The notes: generated by a model from the sequence alone, not told the origin. A DNA stretch of 16,003 nucleotides from JBDTMT01 sp033764095 (GCA_033764095.1 JANRJF010000021.1:1-16003), one strand, 5' to 3'. Shown: positions 1 to 7,832, counted from the stretch's first letter. Numbers and translations: made by a program.

Positions 1-129
1 CCCATCCCAACCTTCCCCCGCTGCGCGGGGGAAGGGGTCTGATTGGCTGCTCGGCTCCAGCACCTACCCCGCGCGGCGGGAGTATCTTCCGGCTCCTTCC
101 CCCGCGCAGCGGGGGAAGGTTGGGATGGG
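1..129. repeat. REP-like inverted repeat element, two hairpins
   Basis: Positions 1-35 and 95-129 are exact reverse complements of each other (35 bp). Each arm also folds on itself: CCTTCCCCCGC and GCGGGGGAAGG form an 11-bp stem with a 3-nt loop at 11-35 and again at 95-119. The two hairpins are separated by 59 bp of unrelated sequence. The element begins 15 bp past the stop codon of the minus-strand FG-GAP gene, so it could act as its transcription end or mRNA-stabilising structure. There is no T-tract. The layout resembles bacterial REP/BIME elements, but no RAYT transposase is in view. The left arm starts at base 1, so the element may extend outside the window. Confidence 0.85.
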
Positions 130-144
130 GGCCCCGACGACCCG

Positions 145-3100
145 TCAGCGCGTCGCGTAGCGCCGCACCGCCGCCAGCAGAGCCAGCACCAGCAGCGGCA
201 TCACGCCACCGCCGGCGCTGCCGCCGCCGCCGATGTTGGCGCAGCCCTCGCCTTGCACCTGGAAGTAGCCGGGGGTGTTTGTCGGCCCCGGCGACGCCGT
301 CTTGGTGATGGTGCCGGTGGGGGTCACCGTCGAAGTGTTGGTCGGCGTCCCGGTCTCGGTCGCCGTGCCGGTTGCCGTCGGGGTCTCGGTCGGCGTCTGC
401 GTCGCGGTCGCGGTCTGCGTCCCGGTGGCGGTGATGGTGCCGGTCTGGGTCACCGTCGGGGTCGGGCCGGGCTCGCTGCTGAGGAAGATCGACAGGCCGC
501 CGTCCTGGCCGCTGATCACCACGTCGCTCAGCCGGTCGTCGTCGAGATCGGCGAGCAGCAGCCCGTTCGGCGTGCGCCCCGGGGTCGCGTACGAGGGACC
601 GACCACCAGGGTGCCGGAGCCGTCGCCGATGAAGAACAGCGCGCGCGCCGCCGACTGGTCGGCGACCACCGCGTCGAGGTCGCCGTCGCCGTCGAGATCG
701 CCGACGCCGAGCCCGACCGGACTGGTGCCGGCGCTGAGGTTGGCCGAGCGGTTGAAGCTGAGCGGAGTGCCGCCCTGATTGAGATAGACCTGCAGCGTCC
801 CGACCGTGCCCGCACCGTTGACGGTGATGAAGGCGAGATCGGGCAGCGTGCTGCCGCCGAAGTTGCCGACCTGCATGTCGACCGGGAAGACGTCGCTGCC
901 GAGGCTGAACGAGCCGTTCTCGGCGAAGTTGCCGCTCGCGTCCTGCAGGAAGATGCGCACCCGCCCGATGCGGTCGACGGTGGCGATGTCGAGCCGCGAG
1001 TCGCCGTTGAAGTTGCCGAGGCGGACGGCGGCGACCTCGTCGTCGCCGAGCGTCAGGGTCTTCTGTACGGCATACACCTGGCGCGTCTCGGTGCCGACCG
1101 TCTCGGTGGTCTGCATCAGGATCTTCACCGTGGTGGCGTCACCCACCACCAGGTCGGGAGAGGCGTCGCCGACGATCTGCCCGACCGCGACGGTGGTCGG
1201 TTGGTCGAGCGGCCCGGAGCTGACCCCGGCGACGAATCCGCCGCTGCCGTCGTTGTTGAGCCGCGTCGCGAGGCGCGAGCTGCCGACGGTGGTGAGGGCG
1301 AGGTCGGGGAAGGTGCCGCTGGTGATGAGGGCCAGCGCCGAGGCGGTGGCGTTGGCGGTGTTGAGCGCCGCGTCGAGCGGACGAGCGGTGACGCCTTCGG
1401 TGCACGAGCCGCGCGCGAAGTCAGCGGCGTTGGTCAGCTCGACGACGACGCGCGGCGGGTCGAGCAGGACGAGATCCTGGCTGCGATCGCCGTTCACGTC
1501 GCCGGCGGCGCCGACCCGCATGCCGCTGCTGGTGGCGAGCGCGCTGCTGTTGATGGCGCAGTGGCTGTAGTCCGGCAGCGGCTGCGCCTCGGCGCGCACG
1601 GCGCCCAACACCAGCAGCAGCGCCAGCGCCGCGTGCCTGGCGCGCCACCGCAACAGCAGCAGGGCCGCGCCGAGCGCCAGCCCCTGCCAGGGCAGCTGCG
1701 AGCCGCCGTCACCGTCCACCGAGCAGCCGTTGCCGCTGAGGATGAAGTTGCCCTCCTTGGTCGCGGTCGCGGTCGCGGTGCGGGTCGCCGTGCCGGTCCG
1801 CGACGGCGTCAGGGTGAAGGTCTCGGTCCCGGTGGCGCTCGGCGTCTGGGTGATGGTGACGGTGGGCGATGGGCTGGGCGTGAAGGTCGGGGTGTCGTCG
1901 GGTGTCAGGGTGATGGTCGGCGTGCTGGTCGGCGTCGGCGTGGCCGGCGTGACGCTGCTCAGCACCACGCTCAGCGTGCCGTTGCCGTTCGCCGTGACGA
2001 CGTCCTGCTGGCTGTCGCGGTCGATGGTACCGACCGCGATCGCGCGCGGCTCGGCGCCGAGCCCGAACGGATCGAGCGCCGGCGAGGTGAAGCCGCCGGC
2101 ACCGTCGCCGTAGGCGAACTGCAGCGCGCCCTCGCCGTTGCCGGCGACGACGTCGAAGCGGCTGTCGGCCGGGTTGAACCAGCCCATGCCGGCGCCGACC
2201 GGCGCGCCACCGACGCCGAAGCTGCCGCTGCCACGCGTGAAGGTGCCATTGTTGAACAGCCACAGCTCGCCGCTGTCGGTGCCGCCGCCGCGGGTGAGGA
2301 AGACGTCGGCCAGCTGGTCGCTGTTGAAGAAGCCACTGCTCAGTCCGGCGATCGCCGTGCCGGCGGCGAACGAGCGCGACTGGAAGACGGCGTTGTTGCT
2401 GCCGTCGACCTGCGTCTGCGTGAGCAGGAACGCCTGCGTGCCGAGGCCGGCCACCAGGTCGATGGCGCCGTCGCGGTTGAAGTCGCCCGCCACCAGCGTC
2501 GTCGCGTTGCCGGGGATGTCGCGGTTGACCAGCCGGTAGCCGCCGCCGGCGACGCCATACAGAATGGAGATGAACGCGCTGCCGCCGTTGGCGATCGCCA
2601 GGTCGGGCAGGCCGTCCTTGTTGAGGTCGAGCGCGGCGCGCGCGCTCGGATTGGAAGGATCGTTCGGATAGTCGGCGACGATCGCCTGCGGCGAGTTGCC
2701 GACGGCGATCGGGGTGCCGGCGGTGAACGTCCCGTCGCTGTTGGCGAGGATGACCACCGCATTGCCGGCGGCCACCGCGATGTCGACGTCGCGGTCGAGG
2801 TCGAAGTCGGCCGCCGCCAACGCGCCCGGACGACCCGGCACGCTGACCGCCGATGCGCTGACCGTCAGGGACGGAGCGCCGAAGGCGTTCGCGCAGGTGC
2901 GCATCTGCTCGCTCAGCGCCGAGGTGTTGGAGATCACCTTGACGCTGTTGGAGTTGGTGTCGGAGACGGCGAAGTCGGTGAAGCGATCGCCGTCGAAGTT
3001 GCCGGTGACGATCGACGCGAAGGAGCCGCCGCCGATGGTGAGGTCGCAGCGGCTGTAGCTGACCGTCGGAATTGGCGTCGGCGTGTTGGTCGCCGTGGCG

Positions 3101-4473
3101 GTCGCGGTGGGCACGGTCGGCGTCGGCGTACTGGTCGGCGGCGGCGGGCCGGTCGACGTCACCGTCGGCGTGCCGGTCCTGCCCGGCGCGGTCGGCGTGT
3201 TGCGCGGCGAGTTGGCCGTATTGAGCATCACCTGGATCTCGTTCGCCTCGTCGTCGTTGACCACCAGCAGGATGATCTCCGGCAGGCTGTCACCACCCAG
3301 GTTGGCCACTTCCACCATCGCAGCCGCGGTGACACTGACGCCCGGTGCCGGAGTAAGGAGCGAGAGGTCGAACTCAGCTTCGCCATTGCCAATGCCGATG
3401 CTGACGAAGTTGGTGTCGTCGGATTGGTTCTGCGTGAGCACGAAGTCTTGGATCGAGTCACCGTCGAAGTCCGCCACGCGCAGATCGGTTGCGCGATTGT
3501 TATTCGTCGCGTTTGTATTGGTGACTTGGTTGCGGCGGCGCGGTCGCATCAGTCGCACGCAATTGTCGCCGAAATTGGTCGATGTGACGAAGGCAAGGTC
3601 TTTGATTGCATCGCCGTTGAAGTCCGCTGTCGTCGCGGCGACCGGATCGTCACAGATGTCGTCGAGCCGCCCCTGAATGCCGCCGTCCTCAATGAAGGAG
3701 CCGCGGCCGTTTCCATAGAGAAACTTTATGCCGCGCTCTGAAACGTTGAGGATGGCGACGTCGATGAAGCTGTCGCCGTCGAAGTCGCCACCGAGGATGC
3801 GCGTCGTCTCGCCATCGGCGTCGAAGCTCGCGGTCGCGCACGGCGTATAGGTACCGTCGGTGCTGCACAGGAAGGCGACGGTGCCGAACGAATCAATCAC
3901 CGCGATGTCTTGGGGGCCGGTGCGATCGAAGTCGGCGACGACCAGGCCGACCGAGTCGAGCAGATCGAGCTCGTCATAGAGCTGCCCGCCCTCGAAGTTT
4001 CGCTCGCCGTCGATACCGAGCAGGACCTGGATCTCGCCGCCATCACCGGAGAGCACGATGTCGGGAATGCCGTCGGCGTCGGTGCTGCCGTCGTCGAAGT
4101 TCGACGCCACGTCCTGGACCACCACGGCGACCGGAGCGACCTCCGTTTCCACGAAGGTCGGGTCGGAGAACTGGCCGTTGCCCTCGCCCCAGTAGACGGC
4201 GACGCGGTCTTGGTCCGCCTCGGCCACCACCAGGTCGAGCTGGCCGTCGCGATCGAGGTCGCCCAACGTGAAGGCCTGCAGCGTCGGCTCGGATCCCGCG
4301 TTGACCTCGATCGGCGGTAGCGGGTCGAACTGAAAACTGCCGCCGAACGGTGTCGGCGACTGCGCCGCCGCGGCCTGGACCAGCACCAGCAGCAACGCCA
4401 GCGGCGTCGCGGCGCGCGGGACGCGCCGGGTGAACAGCGGGAGGCGTTGGTCGAAGCGGCTCTGGCTCGGCAT
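145..4473 (-). CDS. Giant secreted FG-GAP repeat protein, apparent in-frame fusion of two surface proteins
   Basis: The protein has 1442 residues from the ATG at 4473; an upstream in-frame ATG at 4521 would place 16 residues before the signal peptide and is less likely. A signal peptide spans about residues 1-34, ending AAAAQ. Three FG-GAP/VCBS propeller blocks follow, with Ca-binding DxDxDGxxD-type repeats, at about 35-420, 471-843 and 965-1333. Each block ends in a Thr/Pro-rich linker (about 422-470, 843-908 and 1333-1403). A Cys-Gly tail with a membrane segment and basic end occurs twice: at 915-947, and at the C-terminus (GEGCANIGGGGS then a hydrophobic stretch and RRYATR). Between them, residues 941-964 look like a second signal peptide. 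Blocks 2 and 3 both open with YS-R/H-C and resemble each other most. Likely exported and membrane- or surface-anchored; ligand unknown. FG-GAP propellers in general serve adhesion or ligand binding. Confidence 0.85.
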   Translation of the reverse strand: MPSQSRFDQRLPLFTRRVPRAATPLALLLVLVQAAAAQSPTPFGGSFQFDPLPPIEVNAGSEPTLQAFTLGDLDRDGQLDLVVAEADQDRVAVYWGEGNGQFSDPTFVETEVAPVAVVVQDVASNFDDGSTDADGIPDIVLSGDGGEIQVLLGIDGERNFEGGQLYDELDLLDSVGLVVADFDRTGPQDIAVIDSFGTVAFLCSTDGTYTPCATASFDADGETTRILGGDFDGDSFIDVAILNVSERGIKFLYGNGRGSFIEDGGIQGRLDDICDDPVAATTADFNGDAIKDLAFVTSTNFGDNCVRLMRPRRRNQVTNTNATNNNRATDLRVADFDGDSIQDFVLTQNQSDDTNFVSIGIGNGEAEFDLSLLTPAPGVSVTAAAMVEVANLGGDSLPEIILLVVNDDEANEIQVMLNTANSPRNTPTAPGRTGTPTVTSTGPPPPTSTPTPTVPTATATATNTPTPIPTVSYSRCDLTIGGGSFASIVTGNFDGDRFTDFAVSDTNSNSVKVISNTSALSEQMRTCANAFGAPSLTVSASAVSVPGRPGALAAADFDLDRDVDIAVAAGNAVVILANSDGTFTAGTPIAVGNSPQAIVADYPNDPSNPSARAALDLNKDGLPDLAIANGGSAFISILYGVAGGGYRLVNRDIPGNATTLVAGDFNRDGAIDLVAGLGTQAFLLTQTQVDGSNNAVFQSRSFAAGTAIAGLSSGFFNSDQLADVFLTRGGGTDSGELWLFNNGTFTRGSGSFGVGGAPVGAGMGWFNPADSRFDVVAGNGEGALQFAYGDGAGGFTSPALDPFGLGAEPRAIAVGTIDRDSQQDVVTANGNGTLSVVLSSVTPATPTPTSTPTITLTPDDTPTFTPSPSPTVTITQTPSATGTETFTLTPSRTGTATRTATATATKEGNFILSGNGCSVDGDGGSQLPWQGLALGAALLLLRWRARHAALALLLVLGAVRAEAQPLPDYSHCAINSSALATSSGMRVGAAGDVNGDRSQDLVLLDPPRVVVELTNAADFARGSCTEGVTARPLDAALNTANATASALALITSGTFPDLALTTVGSSRLATRLNNDGSGGFVAGVSSGPLDQPTTVAVGQIVGDASPDLVVGDATTVKILMQTTETVGTETRQVYAVQKTLTLGDDEVAAVRLGNFNGDSRLDIATVDRIGRVRIFLQDASGNFAENGSFSLGSDVFPVDMQVGNFGGSTLPDLAFITVNGAGTVGTLQVYLNQGGTPLSFNRSANLSAGTSPVGLGVGDLDGDGDLDAVVADQSAARALFFIGDGSGTLVVGPSYATPGRTPNGLLLADLDDDRLSDVVISGQDGGLSIFLSSEPGPTPTVTQTGTITATGTQTATATQTPTETPTATGTATETGTPTNTSTVTPTGTITKTASPGPTNTPGYFQVQGEGCANIGGGGSAGGGVMPLLVLALLAAVRRYATR
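1612..1725 (-). other. Internal sorting-tail / signal-peptide junction within the giant FG-GAP gene
   Basis: Translated on the minus strand, this stretch reads GCSVDGDGGS, then a hydrophobic segment LALGAALLLL, the basic motif RWRARH, a second hydrophobic segment AALALLLVLGAV and RAEAQ. The first part matches the end of a Cys/Gly C-terminal sorting tail and the second part a signal peptide. The TTG at 1653-1651 would give LRWRARHAALAL, close to the MRWRAASAVALL signal-peptide start of the paralogue at 7618. No stop codon separates the halves and no Shine-Dalgarno sequence lies just before the TTG. A separate 502-residue protein starting here is possible but unsupported by an RBS. Confidence 0.6.
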
Positions 4474-4774
4474 CAGATATGAGTCTCTTGCGGTGGGGGC
4501 ACGGGCCAAGGACGGCGGCACCGGCGGGAATATTCAGCGTTGACCCGCCATTGCAGCGGATCCTCCCACCGCCACCGCCTCAGCCAGGACAGTGACGCGT
4601 TGGCCCAATGTCCCGGCGCCCCTTTTGTTTGTCAAATCAGCGTTCGGCTCCGCACACATTTAGATGATGGCCGGCGCCACCGTCGAGCGCGCCGCGCCGG
4701 CAGCAATCGGCACGATGATCGCCCGTGCTGCTGCCGCCCATCGGGCCGATCCGTGTGCAGCTGAACACACGAGC
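4474..4774. other. Intergenic region between two FG-GAP genes
   Basis: This 301-bp gap contains no convincing gene. It holds the likely promoter of the giant FG-GAP gene and an inverted repeat, GCCGGCGC at 4670-4677 with GCGCCGGC at 4694-4701 (16-nt spacer). The repeat lies about 75 bp past the stop of the upstream FG-GAP gene and could contribute to its termination, although no T-run follows. The stretch around 4620-4665 is visibly more AT-rich than its surroundings. Confidence 0.5.
4607..4635 (-). promoter_or_regulatory. Predicted sigma70-type promoter for the giant FG-GAP gene
   Basis: On the minus strand a perfect -35 box TTGACA (4635-4630) is followed after 17 bp by GACATT (4612-4607), which matches TATAAT at three of six positions. 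Transcription would start near 4600, giving a leader of about 127 nt to the ATG at 4473. A weak AAGAG ribosome-binding sequence lies about 12 nt before that ATG. The separate promoter suggests this gene can be expressed independently of the two upstream paralogues. Confidence 0.45.
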
Positions 4775-6166
4775 CTACAACGAGCAGCCGTTCAGCGCGC
4801 TGCCGACGGCGGCGACCAGCTCGTCGACGCTGACGCCGTCCTGGCCGTTCCGCTCCAGCGCCAGGCAGTCGCGCGGATCGGTCTCGCCGAGCAGGATGTT
4901 CACGCCGCGCAGCAACTCGTCGATGCTGACCTGGTTGTTGACGTTGCAGTCGCCCGGACAGAGCGGGCCACTGACGTTGAGCAGCACGATCACCTGCGAG
5001 CCGTCGCGGCTCAGCACCACCAGGTCCGGGCGGCCGTCGCGATCGAGGTCGGGGCTCTCGATCGCGCCCACCGCCGGCACGCGGTTGCTGCCGATCGGTG
5101 TGAACGGATCCTCGAAGCCGGAATCGCCGTCGCCGACGTTGATGGTCAGGCCGCCGTCGTCGTAGCCGACGATCACGTCGAGGCCCTCGACGCCGTCGAA
5201 GTCGGCGGCGGCAACCGCCGACGCCTGGAAGTCGACGACGAAGGCGCGGGTGCGCAGGCGCCGGTCGGCGCGCCCGAGCAGCGTGACGCCGAAGAGCTCG
5301 AAGTTGTCGGCGCTGTTCACCACCACCAGGTCGTCGGTGGCGTCGGCATCGACGTGCGCCACGGTCATGTCCACCGCCCGCCCGCTGGTGGCTTCGCCCT
5401 CGACCGAGACGCCGTTGCCGATGGTGAAGCCGCCCAGGCCGTCGCCGAAGAACGGCACGACGCGCTGCGTCTCGCTGCCGAGGGTGGCGAGGTCGGTGTG
5501 GCCGTCGGCGTCGAGGTCGAGCGCGGCGAGCTCGAGCAGTTCCTCGTCGCCGACCTCGATCGGCTCGACGCCGCCGCACGGCGCCAGCGTGCCGGCGTCG
5601 TTGCACAGCGGCAGGATGTACGCGTCGTCCATCAGCGCCACGTCGGTGCCGGGCGCATCGTCGAATTGCCCGCTCACCAGGCTGCGCACCTCGAGCAGGT
5701 CGGTCTCCACCACCTGCGCCGGGTCGAAGACGAAATCGCTGGAGCCGGCGAGCACGATGAGCACGCCGAGGTCGTCGCCGACCAGGATGTCGGGCTTGCC
5801 GTCGGGACCGGGGCTCTCGCTGTCGAACGGCGCCGCGACATCGGCCACCGCGACCGACAGCGGCGTGCCGTCGATCTCGACGGTCTCTTCCAGCTCGAAG
5901 CCTCCGCCGGTCAGCCCGCGGTAGACCACGATGCTGTCGAGATCGGGCGCGATCGCCACCAGGTCGAGTCGCTGGTCGCCGTCGAGGTCGGCGAGCGCCA
6001 TGGCATTGCGGCCAGCGTCCGGTCCGACCGCGACCGGCAGCGGATCGAGGCGCAGGAAGCGCGTGTTGAGGATCTGGCCGCGCGCCGGCGCGGCGGCGGC
6101 GGCGAGCAGAGCGGGGAGCAGCGCGGCGGTGAGCCGCAGGGCGGAGAAGCGGATGAGCGTGGGCAT
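4775..6166 (-). CDS. Secreted FG-GAP/VCBS propeller protein with C-terminal dockerin-like domain
   Basis: The protein has 463 residues. The ATG at 6166 is preceded by GGAGG with a 9-nt spacing, a strong ribosome-binding site that fixes the start. A signal peptide covers about residues 1-31 (ends APARGQ). FG-GAP repeats fill about 40-400, for example LADLDGDQRLDLV and LDLDADGHTDLA. A paired-cysteine motif LCNDAGTLAPCG lies near residue 190. The last 61 residues form a double EF-hand, dockerin-like module starting CPGDCNVNNQVSIDEL, with cysteines at 403, 407, 434 and 461. It is the second gene of a probable two-gene unit, 33 bp after the paralogue at 6200-7618. Expected to be exported and to bind calcium; partner or ligand unknown. 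No cohesin or carbohydrate-active enzyme is in the window, so a cellulosome role is not implied. Confidence 0.88.
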   Translation of the reverse strand: MPTLIRFSALRLTAALLPALLAAAAAPARGQILNTRFLRLDPLPVAVGPDAGRNAMALADLDGDQRLDLVAIAPDLDSIVVYRGLTGGGFELEETVEIDGTPLSVAVADVAAPFDSESPGPDGKPDILVGDDLGVLIVLAGSSDFVFDPAQVVETDLLEVRSLVSGQFDDAPGTDVALMDDAYILPLCNDAGTLAPCGGVEPIEVGDEELLELAALDLDADGHTDLATLGSETQRVVPFFGDGLGGFTIGNGVSVEGEATSGRAVDMTVAHVDADATDDLVVVNSADNFELFGVTLLGRADRRLRTRAFVVDFQASAVAAADFDGVEGLDVIVGYDDGGLTINVGDGDSGFEDPFTPIGSNRVPAVGAIESPDLDRDGRPDLVVLSRDGSQVIVLLNVSGPLCPGDCNVNNQVSIDELLRGVNILLGETDPRDCLALERNGQDGVSVDELVAAVGSALNGCSL

Positions 6167-6199
6167 CGGTTCTGGCCTCCGGTTAGCGGCGCGTGCCTA

Positions 6200-7618
6200 T
6201 CATCGCGCGGGCCGCAGTGCCATGTCGGCGGCCGCCACGCGCGGGGCGCGGCAGCCCTCCAGCGCGGCACGCACGGCGACGATCAACTCGTCGATGGTCA
6301 CGCCGGCGCGCTCGTCGCGATCGAGCGCTCGGCAGTCGCGCACCGCGCCGACGCCGAGCACCAGGTTGATGCCGCGGGTCAGCTCGTCGATGGTCACCGC
6401 GTCGTCGCCGTTGCAGTCGCCGGCGCAGCTGTTGCGGTTGAGCAACACGGTGAGCTGCTGCCCGGACGCGTCGAGGGCGACCAGGTCCGGCCAGGTGTCG
6501 CCGTCCAGCTCGCCGGCGGCGAGCAGGCCGACCGAGCCGAGCTGCGCGCCGAGCACGATGCGCAGCAGGACCTCGCCCGGGCCGGCACCGCCGTTGAGGT
6601 TGATAGACAGCGCGCCGTCGGTCGAGCCGCCGATCACGTCGACGAAGCCGCGCGGCGCGTCGAAGTCGCCGACCGCCATCGCCGTGGTATCGTATTCGAG
6701 TGGGAACCCGTGCGCCCGCAGATGCCGATCGGCGCTGCCGTACAGCGCCGTCCCAAGCAGGAAGCCGAACTCGTCGCGGTTGGCGACCAGCAGATCGTCG
6801 CGCCCATCCGCATCGACGCGCGCGACGGCGAGATCGACGGCCCCCTCGCTGTAGTCGAGCGCGGCCGACACCGGCTCACCTACCGCAAATGTTCCGTCGC
6901 CGTTGCCGAACAGCGGCACGACGCGCTTCTCGATGCCGCTCAGCACCGCCACATCGACGCGGCCGTCGCCGTCGAAATCGCCGCTGGCGATCTCGATCAG
7001 GTCGCCGATCCCGGGCGCGATCGCCTCGCCGCACGGCGCCAGGCGCCCGGCGGTGTTGCACAGGATCCAGACGTGGCTCTGGTCGATGATCGCGACGTCG
7101 AGCCCGGGGGTGCGATCGAACGCGCCGGTGGCGATGCCGCGGACGGCGGCGGAGACGTCCAGCACCTGCGCGGTGAGCGCAAAGTCGCCGCCGCCGCGGC
7201 CCGGCTGCACGGTCAGCGCGCCGCTGCCGTCGCCGATCAGCAGATCGGGGATGCCGTCCGGGGACCGACCGAGCTCCGGCCGCACCGGCGCGCTGACGTC
7301 GGCGAGCGCGATGGCGGTCGGTGCACCGAAGGCGATCGACACCGCACTGCGATAGCCGAGCCCCCCGTCGCCCTCATTTATATAGAGGCGGACCTCGCCG
7401 GCGTTGCCGTTGGGGGCGATCGCCGCCAGGTCGGCGAGCCCATCGGCGTCGAGGTCGGCGACCAGCAGCGCCTGCCGCCCCGCCGCCTGACCGACCGCCA
7501 CCGCGAGCGGGGGCAGACCGCGAAACCGCGTCGCCGGCAGCGGCGCCGCCGCGCCGCGCTCGACGCCGACCGCCGCCGACAGCAGCAGCGCGACCGCGCT
7601 CGCGGCACGCCAGCGCAT
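6200..7618 (-). CDS. Secreted FG-GAP/VCBS propeller protein with C-terminal dockerin-like domain (paralogue)
   Basis: The protein has 472 residues from the ATG at 7618. That start is preferred over the ATG at 7639 because it puts MRWRAAS directly at the head of the signal peptide and has a purine-rich GGCGGGGGA just upstream. Signal peptide about 1-28. FG-GAP repeats follow (ADLDADGLADLA, GDFDGDGRVDVA), with the paired-cysteine motif LCNTAGRLAPCG and a long stretch aligning with the 4775-6166 protein (ADRHLRAHGF here, ADRRLRTRAF there). The dockerin-like double EF-hand begins CAGDCNGDDAVTIDEL with cysteines at 398, 402, 429 and 456, the same spacing as in its neighbour. A short extra tail (APRVAAADMALRPAR) follows the last cysteine. 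It appears to be the first gene of a unit with the next FG-GAP gene. Export and calcium binding are inferred; the biological role is not known. Confidence 0.87.
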   Translation of the reverse strand: MRWRAASAVALLLSAAVGVERGAAAPLPATRFRGLPPLAVAVGQAAGRQALLVADLDADGLADLAAIAPNGNAGEVRLYINEGDGGLGYRSAVSIAFGAPTAIALADVSAPVRPELGRSPDGIPDLLIGDGSGALTVQPGRGGGDFALTAQVLDVSAAVRGIATGAFDRTPGLDVAIIDQSHVWILCNTAGRLAPCGEAIAPGIGDLIEIASGDFDGDGRVDVAVLSGIEKRVVPLFGNGDGTFAVGEPVSAALDYSEGAVDLAVARVDADGRDDLLVANRDEFGFLLGTALYGSADRHLRAHGFPLEYDTTAMAVGDFDAPRGFVDVIGGSTDGALSINLNGGAGPGEVLLRIVLGAQLGSVGLLAAGELDGDTWPDLVALDASGQQLTVLLNRNSCAGDCNGDDAVTIDELTRGINLVLGVGAVRDCRALDRDERAGVTIDELIVAVRAALEGCRAPRVAAADMALRPAR

Positions 7619-7719
7619 CAGGGTCCCCCGCCTCCCCATGCCGGCCTCTTATCCGCGGCGCGCATCAGTTGCGAGCCGTGCAGACGAGCGATTCGGCCCC
7701 CCAGGTGCGCGCCGCCGGG

Positions 7720-7805
7720 CTCCCCGTGTGTCAGGGGAGTCGGGGAAACGTCCACTTGTCCCACCCCGCCTCACAGTTTCCCCGACCCCCCTGGCACCCG
7801 GGGAG
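7720..7805. repeat. Long imperfect inverted repeat downstream of dnaA
   Basis: Positions 7720-7749 and 7776-7805 are inverted repeats of 30 bp with three mismatches, separated by 26 bp. The inner 11 bp (GTCGGGGAAAC and its complement) are perfect. The element sits 28 bp past the dnaA stop codon and about 100 bp before the FG-GAP gene at 7618, so it may end or protect the dnaA transcript. There is no T-tract. Its size and long spacer also fit a small mobile repeat. Confidence 0.75.
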
Positions 7806-7832
7806 GTCGGCGCGCCGTCGCGGCGCGGCGGC

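Noticed and set aside
43..3741. A 1232-codon open frame on the plus strand opposite the giant FG-GAP gene
   Set aside because: The translation is Arg/Ala/Val/Asp-rich low-complexity sequence with no domain, and it is the antisense shadow of GC-rich codons. The minus-strand frame has a signal peptide, repeats and a sorting tail.
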